Positions 1 to 7,192 of a stretch of 13,466 nt of DNA are shown in pieces (position 1 is the stretch's first letter; each line of letters starts with the position of its first letter). The position numbers were made by a program, and so were the translations under genes. The notes below the pieces were generated by a model. That model was not told where the DNA came from and made no database searches. It was given only the letters and a program-made list of their open reading frames with translations. This stretch comes from Prevotellaceae bacterium UBA1746 (GTDB lineage Bacteria > Bacteroidota > Bacteroidia > Bacteroidales > Bacteroidaceae). The stretch spans positions 69,888 through 83,353 of the forward strand of contig DCHS01000046.1 in assembly GCA_002314875.1 (NCBI GenBank), in the 5' to 3' direction.

Positions 1-950
1 AGATTCAGACTCTCGAGCAAATCATCAAGCTCAGTGAGCGATTTCCTACCGAAGTTACGGAACTTAAGGAGGTCATTCTTGTTGAACTGTACGAGATCGC
101 CAAGAGTAGCGACGTCGGCAGCCTTCAAGCAGTTGAGGGCACGAACACTGAGGTTCATATCAACGAGCTTGGTCTTCAAGAGCTGACGCATGCGAAGTAC
201 TTCTTCATCGAATTCTTCGTTCTCACTGTCTGCGAGGTCATCCATAGTGATGCGCTCGTCAGAGAAGAGCATGAAGTGATGAATAAGGATCTTAGCAGCT
301 TCCTTAAGAGCATCCTTCGGGTGAATGGAGCCGTCCGTAGTGATGTCGAGGACGAGCTTATCGTAGTCGGTCTTCTGCTCAACGCGGAAGGGCTCGATAG
401 CGTACTTGACGTTACGGATAGGTGTGTAAATAGAATCGATAGGAATTACCTCAACATCGTTCTTGGCCCAGTCGCGATTTTCATCAGCGGGAACGTAGCC
501 ACGACCCTTGTTGATGGTAATTTCAATCTTCATCGATGATTTTGAATCCAAATGGCAAATAACCAATTCAGGATTGAGGACTTCAAATCCTGTGAGCTGC
601 TTGCCTATGTCACCGGCTTTGAACTCGGGTGAGTTCGAGATGGTGATACTTGCCTTCTCAGTCTCGAATTCTTCTACTACTTGCTTGAAGCGTACTTGCT
701 TCAACTTGAGAATGATGTTGGTAACATCTTCCTTAACACCCTTGATGGTTGCGAACTCATGTTCTACGCCTTCGATTTTGATAGCGCAGATAGCGTAACC
801 CTCGAGAGAAGAGAGGAGGATGCGACGCAATGCATTGCCGATGGTCGTACCGAAACCAGGTTCCAAAGGACGGAATTCGAAAGTTCCGTGCTGTGAATCA
901 CTGTCGAGCATAATGACCTTATCAGGCTTTTGGAATGCTAATATCGCCAT
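1..950 (-). CDS. rpoA: RNA polymerase alpha subunit, 3' end cut by window
   Basis: This is the alpha subunit, which dimerises to nucleate assembly of RNA polymerase and contacts promoter DNA and activators. The frame runs from ATG at 950 for 316 codons without a stop and leaves the window still open; Bacteroidales RpoA is about 330 residues, so roughly 15 residues are missing. The N-terminal dimerisation domain (about 1-230) carries the conserved NALRRILLSSLEG block at 39-51. A linker rich in acidic residues (about 238-250) follows. The C-terminal DNA-binding domain (about 255-316) has SVRALNCLKAADV, whose Arg270 and Asn273 correspond to E. coli Arg265 and Asn268, and a later NFGRKSLTEL helix. 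It is the last gene seen in the cluster; rplQ is expected next, outside the window. A 104-base leader with a stable hairpin separates it from rpsD. Confidence 0.98.
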   Translation of the reverse strand, partial: MAILAFQKPDKVIMLDSDSQHGTFEFRPLEPGFGTTIGNALRRILLSSLEGYAICAIKIEGVEHEFATIKGVKEDVTNIILKLKQVRFKQVVEEFETEKASITISNSPEFKAGDIGKQLTGFEVLNPELVICHLDSKSSMKIEITINKGRGYVPADENRDWAKNDVEVIPIDSIYTPIRNVKYAIEPFRVEQKTDYDKLVLDITTDGSIHPKDALKEAAKILIHHFMLFSDERITMDDLADSENEEFDEEVLRMRQLLKTKLVDMNLSVRALNCLKAADVATLGDLVQFNKNDLLKFRNFGRKSLTELDDLLESLN

Positions 951-998
951 GAATTGTTATTGTTTAGGTTGGTATCGCACCTCTATGCAGCCTTCAGG

Positions 999-1021
999 CA
1001 GCCAGTCCGAAGACATGGCTG
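999..1021 (-). promoter_or_regulatory. UUCG-capped hairpin in the rpsD-rpoA spacer
   Basis: Read on the minus strand, CAGCCA pairs with TGGCTG. Inside, after one unpaired T, GTC pairs with GAC around a TTCG tetraloop of the very stable C(UUCG)G type. It lies 49 bases upstream of the rpoA start, and no T-run follows, so it is not an intrinsic terminator. A second possible stem just downstream, GCTGCC-TGAA-GGCTGC with one U-U mismatch, shares bases with the first, so the two could be alternative folds. The role (processing site, protein-binding operator or mRNA-stability element) is inference. Confidence 0.45.
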
Positions 1022-1054
1022 ACTAAAGGGACATATAAAGGATCGGTGATTGGA

Positions 1055-1651
1055 TTAGTTCTTAGAGTAGAGCTCGACGATGAGCTGTTCCTTGATGTTT
1101 TCAGGGATATCAGCACGTTCGGGCTTGTGGAGGAGCTTACCAGACTTGGTAGCTTCGTCCCATTCGATCCAAGGATACTTAGAGTGGTTGAAGCCAGCGA
1201 GAGCATCAGCAACAACTTCGAGAGACTTGGACTTTTCACGAACAGCAACAATCTGACCGGGCTTAACGCTGTAAGACGCAATGTTTACAACACCACCGTC
1301 AACAGTAATGTGCTTGTGGTTAACGAGCTGACGAGCAGCTGCGCGGGTGGGGGCGATGCCAAGACGGTAAACAACGTTATCAAGGCGGCACTCGAGGCTC
1401 TGGAGAAGAAGTTCACCAGTAATGCCACTTGCTGCTGCAGCCTTGTCGAAGAGAATGCGGAACTGCTTTTCGAGTACACCGTAGGTATACTTAGCCTTCT
1501 GCTTCTCAGCGAGCATGACACCATATTCGGAAGACTTGCGACGACGACCGTTACCGGGGTTGCGGCCATTCATACGCTTGGTAGTGTTGCCAAAGATGTC
1601 CTCACCGAACTTACGGCTGAGCTTCACCTTGGGACCTGTATATCTTGCCAT
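1055..1651 (-). CDS. rpsD: 30S ribosomal protein S4
   Basis: S4 binds the 5' domain of 16S rRNA, starts 30S assembly, and in many bacteria represses its own operon. The protein has 198 residues and begins MARYTGPKVKLSRKFGE, the usual bacterial S4 N-terminus. The S4 RNA-binding fold is clear around residues 92-125 (RLDNVVYRLGIAPTRAAARQ and the following HITVDG), and the end IPENIKEQLIVELYSKN matches the Bacteroidales type. One oddity: the loop that normally reads YPPGQHG is NPGNG here (residues 31-35), with about four residues lost, although the reading frame and codon use are smooth. It sits 56 bases after rpsK and 104 bases before rpoA. The ATG at 1651 follows an A/T-rich leader ending AATATG. 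Confidence 0.97.
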   Translation of the reverse strand: MARYTGPKVKLSRKFGEDIFGNTTKRMNGRNPGNGRRRKSSEYGVMLAEKQKAKYTYGVLEKQFRILFDKAAAASGITGELLLQSLECRLDNVVYRLGIAPTRAAARQLVNHKHITVDGGVVNIASYSVKPGQIVAVREKSKSLEVVADALAGFNHSKYPWIEWDEATKSGKLLHKPERADIPENIKEQLIVELYSKN

Positions 1652-1707
1652 ATTATTTTATTATTTTTTTCTTAGTTATGTTTCAACTATATTACTATCG
1701 TATGGGA

Positions 1708-2097
1708 TTATACACGACGACGCTTGGGAGGACGACAGCCGTTGTGGGGAAGCGGAGTAACGTCAATGATTTCAGTTACCTTGATATCAGCAGCGTGGCA
1801 AGCACGGATAGCGCTTTCACGGCCGTTACCGGGACCCTTTACATAAGCCTTAACCTCACGGAGACCGAGGTCATAAGCAACCTTTGCGCAGTCCTGAGCA
1901 GCCATCTGAGCTGCATAAGGAGTGTTCTTCTTAGAACCGCGGAAACCCATCTTACCAGCGCTAGACCAGCTAATTACCTGACCTTCACTGTTGGCAAGAC
2001 ATACGATGATATTGTTGAAAGAGCTGTGAACGTGAAGTTGACCCTGAGCGGTAACCTTTACGACACGCTTCTTTGCAGAGACAGTTTTCTTTGCCAT
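1708..2097 (-). CDS. rpsK: 30S ribosomal protein S11
   Basis: S11 lies on the 30S platform near the E-site and helps position mRNA upstream of the start codon. It has 129 residues, the usual length. The beta-sheet core contains HVHSSFNNIIV (about 22-32), followed by GFRGSKKNTPYAAQ, KGPGNGRESAIRA and the S11 C-terminal signature DVTPLPHNGCRPPKRRRV, all well conserved. The N-terminus is a short basic lead (MAKKTVSAKKR), typical for the phylum. The gene starts 11 bases after the rpsM stop, with an A/T-rich leader (AATATG) and no Shine-Dalgarno sequence, so coupling to rpsM is likely. The following 56-base spacer to rpsD is A/T-rich and unstructured as far as I can see. Confidence 0.98.
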   Translation of the reverse strand: MAKKTVSAKKRVVKVTAQGQLHVHSSFNNIIVCLANSEGQVISWSSAGKMGFRGSKKNTPYAAQMAAQDCAKVAYDLGLREVKAYVKGPGNGRESAIRACHAADIKVTEIIDVTPLPHNGCRPPKRRRV

Positions 2098-2108
2098 ATT
2101 ATTTCTTA

Positions 2109-2489
2109 TTACTTAGTAGCCTTCTTCTTGTTAGCAACAGTCTTCTTCTTACCCTTACGTGTACGAGCGTTGTTCTTTGTGCTCTGACCACGGAGGGGGA
2201 GACCAATACGATGACGAACACCACGGTAGCAACCGATGTCCATGAGACGCTTGATGTTCAACTGAACTTCAGAGCGGAGGTCACCCTCTACTTTGTACTC
2301 ATTACCGATGATTTCACGGATTGCACCAGCCTGATCGTCGGTCCAGTCCTTTACCTTGATGTCTCTGTCAATGCCTGCCTTGTCAAGGATCTTAGCAGCG
2401 CTACTGCGACCAATTCCGAAGATATAGGTCAAAGCGATCTCGCCTCGCTTGTTCTGAGGGAGGTCGACACCAACAATTCTTATTGCCAT
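2109..2489 (-). CDS. rpsM: 30S ribosomal protein S13
   Basis: S13 sits on the 30S head, forms intersubunit bridges with L5 and 23S rRNA, and its C-terminal tail reaches the P-site tRNA. The protein has 126 residues. It begins MAIRIVGVDLPQNKRGEIAL, followed by the helix-hairpin-helix-like segment YIFGIGRSSAAKIL at about 22-35. The C-terminal signature YRGVRHRIGLPLRGQ and an extended basic tail ending KKTVANKKKATK follow. It starts 33 bases after the rpmJ stop and is 11 bases from rpsK. In many bacteria this begins the alpha operon, but I see no clear promoter in the 33-base gap, so read-through from secY-map-infA-rpmJ is the simplest reading. Confidence 0.98.
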   Translation of the reverse strand: MAIRIVGVDLPQNKRGEIALTYIFGIGRSSAAKILDKAGIDRDIKVKDWTDDQAGAIREIIGNEYKVEGDLRSEVQLNIKRLMDIGCYRGVRHRIGLPLRGQSTKNNARTRKGKKKTVANKKKATK

Positions 2490-2522
2490 ATAATTCTTTT
2501 AGTGTTGTTTTAGGGATGAAGA

Positions 2523-2639
2523 TTAACCCTGACGCATCTTAAACTTGGGGTTCTTCTTGTTAATAACAAAGAGGCGGCCCTTGCGACGTACAATCTTGCA
2601 GTCGTCATTGCGCTTCTTGAGAGATGCTCTTGTTTTCAT
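2523..2639 (-). CDS. rpmJ: 50S ribosomal protein L36, zinc-free type
   Basis: This short gene encodes 38 residues beginning MKTRASLKKRNDDCKIVRRK and ending NPKFKMRQG, which is L36, a small late-assembling protein of the 50S subunit. ATG is at 2639 and the stop TAA at 2525-2523. The zinc-binding form of L36 has a CxxC...C...H set; here only the second cysteine (Cys14) remains and the other positions are Asn11, Asn27 and Phe33. It is therefore the form that cannot hold zinc, as expected for Bacteroidales. It lies between infA (17 bases upstream) and rpsM (33 bases downstream), its canonical place. Length and motif make the call firm despite the small size. Confidence 0.96.
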   Translation of the reverse strand: MKTRASLKKRNDDCKIVRRKGRLFVINKKNPKFKMRQG

Positions 2640-2656
2640 TGTATACTCTTGTTTTA

Positions 2657-2875
2657 TTATTTGTATCGGAAAACGATTCTGCCTTTCGACAAATCGTACG
2701 GGCTCATTTCTACCTTTACCTTATCACCAGGAAGGATCTTGATGTAATGCATACGCATCTTTCCTGAGATGTGGGCTGTGATAGGATGACCATTCTCCAA
2801 CTCGACACGGAACATTGCGTTGCTGAGTGCTTCAACAATGGTTCCGTCCTGTTCAATTGCAGTTTGTTTTGCCAT
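2657..2875 (-). CDS. infA: Translation initiation factor IF-1
   Basis: IF-1 binds the 30S A-site during initiation and works with IF-2 and IF-3. The product is 72 residues, the standard size, and is a single OB-fold. MAKQTAIEQDGTIVEALSNA is followed by FRVELENGHPITAHISGKMR, where the strand-loop residues are conserved, and then by ILPGDKVKVEMSPYDLSKGR and a final IVFRYK. The gene lies 11 bases after map and 17 bases before rpmJ, the usual secY-map-infA-rpmJ order of Bacteroidota. The ATG at 2875 follows an A-rich leader (AAAAGATACCGAT) without a Shine-Dalgarno sequence. Confidence 0.98.
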   Translation of the reverse strand: MAKQTAIEQDGTIVEALSNAMFRVELENGHPITAHISGKMRMHYIKILPGDKVKVEMSPYDLSKGRIVFRYK

Positions 2876-2886
2876 ATCGGTATCTT

Positions 2887-3687
2887 TTAATATTGTTTAC
2901 CTTCGATTGCTTCGATTTCTTCAAATGTTGACAGAATATCGGGCTTGCCGTGATGAATAGCGATGGTGTGTTCGAAATGTGCCGCTGGTTTATAGTCCCG
3001 AGTGGTTACTCCCCAACGATCGGGAAGCAATGCAATCTCGTAACTGCCTTGGGTTATCATCGGTTCAATGGCGATACAGAGACCATTCTTGAGCTGCTTG
3101 CCCGTTCCACGGTTACCGTAGTTGGGAACTGCAGGATCTTCATGCATCTCACGACCAATGCCGTGACCGACAAATTCGCGTACAACACCGTATCCTTGCG
3201 CTTCACAATGAGTCTGAACGGCTGCACCGATGTCACCGAGACGATGACCGGGGAGCGCTGCTTCAATACCCTTGTAGAGGCTTTCCTTGGTGGTCTTGAG
3301 AAGCATCTTAACTTCTTCGCTGACCTCACCTACACAAAATGTGTAACAGGAATCACCGCAGAAACCGTCGAGGAAAGTTCCACAGTCAACGGAAACAATG
3401 TCACCGTCTTTCAGTGGAGTGTCGTCGGGAATACCATGCACTACTATATTATTAACAGAGGTGCAGATACTGGCGGGGAAAGGATCAGCATCCTTGAAAC
3501 CGGCGGGGAAACCTTTGAAGGTTGGAATAGCGCCGTTATCGCGGATGAATTGCTCGGCCAGGGTGTCCAACTGACGGGTTGTGACACCCGGCCTTACAAC
3601 TTTTGCTATTTCTGCGAGTGTAGCGCTTACCAGAAGATTGGCTTTACGCAACAACTCGATTTCTTCTTCTGTCTTCAGATAAATCAT
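2887..3687 (-). CDS. map: Type I methionine aminopeptidase
   Basis: This cytosolic enzyme removes the initiator methionine from nascent proteins whose second residue is small. From the ATG at 3687 it has 266 residues. The five metal ligands of the pita-bread fold are present: Asp101 (SVDCG), Asp112 (CGDSCYT), His175 (VGHGIGRE), Glu208 (AIEPM) and Glu239 (HFEHTI). His84 (VVHGIP) and His182 (EMHEDP) match the two substrate-contacting histidines. An upstream in-frame TTG at 3705, overlapping the secY stop, would add six residues (MIPSKS); I prefer the ATG because the family starts with MIYLKTEEEIELLRKAN. It lies 14 bases downstream of secY and 11 bases before infA, so it is co-expressed with the channel and the ribosome whose products it matures. 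There is no N-terminal zinc-finger extension. Confidence 0.97.
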   Translation of the reverse strand: MIYLKTEEEIELLRKANLLVSATLAEIAKVVRPGVTTRQLDTLAEQFIRDNGAIPTFKGFPAGFKDADPFPASICTSVNNIVVHGIPDDTPLKDGDIVSVDCGTFLDGFCGDSCYTFCVGEVSEEVKMLLKTTKESLYKGIEAALPGHRLGDIGAAVQTHCEAQGYGVVREFVGHGIGREMHEDPAVPNYGNRGTGKQLKNGLCIAIEPMITQGSYEIALLPDRWGVTTRDYKPAAHFEHTIAIHHGKPDILSTFEEIEAIEGKQY

Positions 3688-3701
3688 CGACTTGGAGGGT
3701 A

Positions 3702-5051
3702 TCAATAGGCCGATACACCAGAACGGTTGCGAGTGTGACCTGAGTTGAGCATTCTGTCGTAATTACGAACCGACATGTGGCTGTCAATCTGCTGGAGGGT
3801 GTCAATGACAACACCAACAAGAATGAGCAGTGAGGTTCCACCGAAGAACTGTGCAAAACCCTGCTTTACGCCGAAGAGGCTTACGATTGCGGGGAGAACA
3901 GCGATAAGGCTGATGAACAGTGAACCGGGGAGGGTGATGTGAGACATCACGTTGTCGATGTAGTTTGCGGTATCCTGACCGGGCTTAACACCGGGGATGA
4001 AACCGTTATTACGCTTCATATCCTCTGACATCTGAACGGGGTTCAAGGTGATAGCGGTATAGAAGTAGGTGAATGCTACGATGAGAGCCACGAACACAAT
4101 GTTGTACATCAAACTGGTGTGATCCAGGAACTGACGGGTGAACCAACCGGGGTTGTTACCACCAACCTGAGCCAGAGTGAGGGGGATGAACATAATAGCC
4201 TGAGCAAAGATGATAGGCATTACGTTTGCAGCGAAGAGCTTGAGGGGGATGTACTGACGTGCACCGCCAACCTGAAGCTTGCTGCTGCTACCCTCGATAC
4301 GCTTAGCGTACTGTACGGGAACCTTGCGAACAGCCTTAACCAGAAGGATTGCAATTGCCATCACAGCAACAAGACCGATGATTTCGAGGAGGAACTTGAT
4401 AAGACCACCACCAGCAGCACCGGAGAGTGCAGAGGTGAGTTCCTCGATAAGAGCGGACGGCATGCGGGCGATGATACCGATCATAATGATGATGGAAACA
4501 CCGTTACCGATACCCTTGTCGGTGATACGCTCGCCAAGCCAAAGGATAAACATTGAACCAGCGGCGAGGATGATGGATGAGGAGATAAGGAACCAAGCGT
4601 TGAAACCTACGATGAAAGCATCAATACCGGCTGTAGCCTTAAGATTGATGAGGTAGGTAGGAGCCTGGAAGAGGAGGATCGCGATGGTCAACCAACGAGT
4701 GTACTGACCGATCTTGCGACGTCCGCTTTCTCCTTCGCGTTGCATCTTCTGGAAATAGGGAACTGCAACTGCCAAGAGCTGAATAACAATCGAAGCCGAG
4801 ATGTAGGGCATAATACCCAAAGCGAAGATAGATGCCTGGGAGAACGCACCACCAGAGAACATATCAAGAAGTGACATCAGACCACCCTTGGTCTGGTTCT
4901 GAAGTTCTGCCAGCTTACCAGGGTCGATACCGGGAAGAACCACGGTAGAACCGAAACGGTAGATAGCAACGAACAAGAGGGTAACAAGGATACGCATGCG
5001 CAGGTCTTCGATACGCCAAATGTTCTTGATTGTTTCGATTATCTTATTCAT
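3702..5051 (-). CDS. secY: Protein translocase channel subunit SecY
   Basis: SecY is the core of the SecYEG channel that moves or inserts proteins across the inner membrane. It has 449 residues. I count ten hydrophobic segments, at about 19-39, 70-95, 117-135, 150-172, 182-198, 218-240, 272-295, 315-335, 370-393 and 402-420. The plug and early loops contain FSGGAFSQASIFALGIMPYI (65-84). The cytoplasmic basic loop QKMQREGESGRRK (101-113) follows, then the TM5-6 region GERITDKGIGNGVS (173-186). The C4-C5 cytoplasmic contacts include NPVQMSEDMKRNNGFIPG (337-354), the ribosome and SecA interaction region. The gene follows rplO by 21 bases, the universal spc arrangement. It ends in TGA at 3704-3702, just upstream of map. 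Confidence 0.98.
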   Translation of the reverse strand: MNKIIETIKNIWRIEDLRMRILVTLLFVAIYRFGSTVVLPGIDPGKLAELQNQTKGGLMSLLDMFSGGAFSQASIFALGIMPYISASIVIQLLAVAVPYFQKMQREGESGRRKIGQYTRWLTIAILLFQAPTYLINLKATAGIDAFIVGFNAWFLISSSIILAAGSMFILWLGERITDKGIGNGVSIIIMIGIIARMPSALIEELTSALSGAAGGGLIKFLLEIIGLVAVMAIAILLVKAVRKVPVQYAKRIEGSSSKLQVGGARQYIPLKLFAANVMPIIFAQAIMFIPLTLAQVGGNNPGWFTRQFLDHTSLMYNIVFVALIVAFTYFYTAITLNPVQMSEDMKRNNGFIPGVKPGQDTANYIDNVMSHITLPGSLFISLIAVLPAIVSLFGVKQGFAQFFGGTSLLILVGVVIDTLQQIDSHMSVRNYDRMLNSGHTRNRSGVSAY

Positions 5052-5072
5052 TTTACTCTTAGAGATTCGTTA

Positions 5073-5519
5073 TTAGAGTTTTGTAGCGGTACCACCAACA
5101 GCTTCGATAGCTGCCTGAGCGGTAGCAGAGAAGGCGTGAGCTTCAACGGTGAGCTTAGCCTTGAGCTCGCCAACACCAAGAATCTTAACGAGGGTCTTGT
5201 TGTTGATGAAACCAGCCTCAACGAGTTCAGCGATGCCAATCTTCTCGAGATTCTTGTTTTCTGCGAGAGTCTGGAGAACACCGAGGTTGATAGCCTTGTA
5301 TTCAACACGGTTGATGTTCTTGAAGCCGAACTTGGGAAGACGGCGCTGGAGAGGCATCTGACCACCTTCGAAACCGATCTTCTTGGAGTAACCGGAGCGT
5401 GCCTTAGCACCCTTGTGACCACGGGTAGAAGTACCACCCAGACCAGAACCGGGACCACGACCGATGCGCTTGCGGATCTTTACAGAGCCTTCTGCAGGCT
5501 TGAGAGTATGTAATTTCAT
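5073..5519 (-). CDS. rplO: 50S ribosomal protein L15
   Basis: L15 is a late assembly protein that threads a long basic extension into 23S rRNA. The product is 148 residues. The N-terminal half is the glycine- and arginine-rich rRNA-binding arm: IRKRIGRGPGSGLGGTSTRG (about 15-34), then GHKGAKARSGYSKKIGFEGG. QMPLQRRLPKFGF closes the arm at about 54-66. The C-terminal globular part runs through VEAGFINNKTLVKILGVGEL to a hydrophobic, alanine-rich end (FSATAQAAIEAVGGTATKL). It lies 27 bases after rpmD and 21 bases before secY. The start at 5519 is only 3 bases from a GACACACT octamer that recurs in two other spacers of this cluster. Confidence 0.98.
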   Translation of the reverse strand: MKLHTLKPAEGSVKIRKRIGRGPGSGLGGTSTRGHKGAKARSGYSKKIGFEGGQMPLQRRLPKFGFKNINRVEYKAINLGVLQTLAENKNLEKIGIAELVEAGFINNKTLVKILGVGELKAKLTVEAHAFSATAQAAIEAVGGTATKL

Positions 5520-5546
5520 TTGAGTGTGTCGTTACGGATTAGTGTA

Positions 5547-5723
5547 TTAGTCTACTACTTTTACCAAGTGATGAACCTTACGGATCTGGCCGCGAGTGCA
5601 AGCGTTATCCTCGAGTTCTACAATGTGGTAGAGTTTCTTGAGGCCGAGGGCATCAAGAGTACGCTTCTGAGTTGCAGGTGCGCCGCAGCGGCTAACTACC
5701 TGCTGGATCTTGATTGTTGCCAT
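5547..5723 (-). CDS. rpmD: 50S ribosomal protein L30
   Basis: A short gene of 58 codons that translates to MATIKIQQVVSRCGAPATQK followed by RTLDALGLKKLYHIVELEDN and an end in RKVHHLVKVVD. This is the small bacterial L30 fold: a beta strand with the KIQQVVSRCGA opening, the RTLDALGL helix and the closing V-H-H-L-V-K-V strand. L30 binds 23S rRNA on the 50S surface near 5S rRNA. ATG is at 5723 and the stop TAA at 5549-5547. It starts 5 bases after the rpsE stop and precedes rplO by 27 bases, its expected place in the spc operon. Length and position agree with the family. Confidence 0.97.
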   Translation of the reverse strand: MATIKIQQVVSRCGAPATQKRTLDALGLKKLYHIVELEDNACTRGQIRKVHHLVKVVD

Positions 5724-5728
5724 ATTGA

Positions 5729-6235
5729 TTAACCTCTGAAAACTTTATCCATTGATACTCCGCGATGTGCAGCTACGGTGCGCGCATCACGCATTTCGCT
5801 AAGTGCAAGGATGGTAGCCTTAACAAGGTTGTGGGGGTTGGAAGAACCCTTAGACTTTGCAAGAACGTCCTTGATACCTACGCTTTCGAATACAGGACGC
5901 ATTGCACCACCGGCAACTACTCCAGTACCTTCTGAAGCGGGAAGGATGAGTACCTGAGCGCCACCGAAGTGAGCAGCCTGCTCGTGAGGTACAGTACCCT
6001 TGATTACGGGAATCTTAACGAGGTTTTTCTTTGCGGCTTCAACACCCTTGGCGATGGCTGCCTGAACTTCGCCAGCCTTACCAAGACCATAACCGATGAC
6101 ACCCTTTCCGTCGCCAACTACAACGATGGCTGCGAAGGTGAAGGTGCGACCACCCTTGGTTACCTTGGTCACACGATTAACAGCAACGAGTCTATCCTTG
6201 AGATCGTCTGCATTAACATTTACTCTATTTGCCAT
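5729..6235 (-). CDS. rpsE: 30S ribosomal protein S5
   Basis: S5 lines the mRNA entry channel and, with S4 and S12, influences decoding accuracy. From ATG at 6235 it has 168 residues, starting MANRVNVNADDLKDRLVAVN. The double-stranded-RNA-binding-like N-terminal domain is seen in VTKGGRTFTFAAIVVVG, followed by a glycine-rich turn (GKGVIGYGLGKAGEV). The C-terminal domain carries GTGVVAGGAMRPVFESVG and KSKGSSNPHNLVKATI. A second in-frame ATG at 6241 overlaps the rplR stop as TAATG and would add Met-Ile; I chose 6235 because homologues begin near MA-(x)-NRV. Still longer frames extend into rplR and are not supported. It is followed after 5 bases by rpmD. Confidence 0.96.
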   Translation of the reverse strand: MANRVNVNADDLKDRLVAVNRVTKVTKGGRTFTFAAIVVVGDGKGVIGYGLGKAGEVQAAIAKGVEAAKKNLVKIPVIKGTVPHEQAAHFGGAQVLILPASEGTGVVAGGAMRPVFESVGIKDVLAKSKGSSNPHNLVKATILALSEMRDARTVAAHRGVSMDKVFRG

Positions 6236-6240
6236 TATCA

Positions 6241-6585
6241 TTAGAATTTGAGACCACCATTGCGAGCGCCTTCGGCACATTCCTTAACGCGGCCATGGTA
6301 GAGATAACCATTACGATCGAATACTACAGTAGTGATGCCAGCTGCGATTGCAGCCTTAGCGGCAGCTTCACCTACCTTGAAAGCCTGTTCCTTCTTGGGG
6401 CAAGCCTCGAGGCCGAGGGAAGAAGCGCTGGCGAGAGTGTTGCCAGTCTCGTCATTGATGATCTGGACATAGATCTGCTTGTTGCTGCGGAAAACAGTCA
6501 AACGGGGACGTTCAGCAGTACCAGAGATCTTATTGCGAACGCGAAACTTGATTTTTGCGCGTCTTGCTTCTTTTGCTTTAGTCAT
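6241..6585 (-). CDS. rplR: 50S ribosomal protein L18
   Basis: L18 binds 5S rRNA and, with L5 and L25-type proteins, carries it into the 50S subunit. The protein has 114 residues. The basic N-terminal tail is MTKAKEARRAKIKFRVRNKI, followed by the family block GTAERPRLTVFRSNKQIYVQ (about 22-41). An IINDETGNTLASASS strand-turn follows, then the KVGEAAAKAAIAAGITTVVF helix. The C-terminal signature DRNGYLYHGRVKECAEGARNGGLKF is close to invariant in bacteria. The stop codon overlaps an alternative ATG of rpsE, so translational coupling to S5 is likely. A 25-base spacer separates it from rplF. Confidence 0.98.
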   Translation of the reverse strand: MTKAKEARRAKIKFRVRNKISGTAERPRLTVFRSNKQIYVQIINDETGNTLASASSLGLEACPKKEQAFKVGEAAAKAAIAAGITTVVFDRNGYLYHGRVKECAEGARNGGLKF

Positions 6586-6610
6586 AATCTTAAACTAGTC
6601 TTAATGAGAT

Positions 6611-7177
6611 TTACTTAGCACCAGCGGACTTACCGGACTTACGACGGATCTGTTCACCAATGTAAAGGATACCCTTACCCTTGTAAGGTTCGGGCTTGCG
6701 GAAGGAGCGGATCTTGGCACAGATGAGGCCGAGGAGCTGCTTGTCGCAAGAAGTGAGGCAGATGTAAGGATTCTTGTTACGCTCCATCTTGGTTTCAACG
6801 GTTACTTCCTTGGGAAGTTCGATGACGATGGGGTGAGTGTAACCGAGAGTGAAAGTAACGATGTTACCCTTGTTCTCAACCTTGTAACCTACACCGACAA
6901 GTTCCATTTCAGCCTTGTACTGCTCAGTAACACCAACAACCATGTTGTTTACGAGAGCACGATAGAGGCCGTGGAAAGCCTGCTTCTGCTTCTGGTTTAC
7001 TTCGCTTTCTTCGTTGATAGCGAAGGCAACCTGACCGTTTTCGATTGTAACATTGATAGAAGGATCAACAGCCTGAGAGAGTTCACCCTTCGGACCCTTA
7101 ACGGTCACTACATTATCCTGAAGCGCTACAGTAACGCCAGCAGGGATGTTAATCGGCAATTTACCAATTCTAGACAT
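6611..7177 (-). CDS. rplF: 50S ribosomal protein L6
   Basis: L6 has two copies of an alpha/beta domain and binds 23S rRNA near the sarcin-ricin loop and factor-binding site. The product has 188 residues, slightly longer than the usual 177-184 because of a C-terminal tail (RRKSGKSAGAK). It starts MSRIGKLPINIPAGVTVALQ, the typical bacterial opening. The first domain includes VKGPKGELSQ; the second contains YKVENKGNIVTFTLGYTHPI and ends with the L6 signature KPEPYKGKGILY. The gene begins 15 bases after rpsH with an A-rich leader ending AACAATATG. The codon use matches its neighbours. Confidence 0.98.
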   Translation of the reverse strand: MSRIGKLPINIPAGVTVALQDNVVTVKGPKGELSQAVDPSINVTIENGQVAFAINEESEVNQKQKQAFHGLYRALVNNMVVGVTEQYKAEMELVGVGYKVENKGNIVTFTLGYTHPIVIELPKEVTVETKMERNKNPYICLTSCDKQLLGLICAKIRSFRKPEPYKGKGILYIGEQIRRKSGKSAGAK

Positions 7178-7192
7178 ATTGTTCTTCTTGAA

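Noticed and set aside
1046..1675. A 209-codon plus-strand open frame opposite rpsD
   Set aside because: It is antisense to S4, which matches its family over its full length.
3687..3705. Upstream TTG start for map overlapping the secY stop
   Set aside because: It would add MIPSKS, which is not part of the family N-terminus; the ATG at 3687 fits homologues and leaves a normal 14-base gap.
2950..3708. A 252-codon plus-strand open frame opposite map
   Set aside because: It mirrors map almost end to end and shows no domain. Map has all five metal ligands, so it is the real gene.
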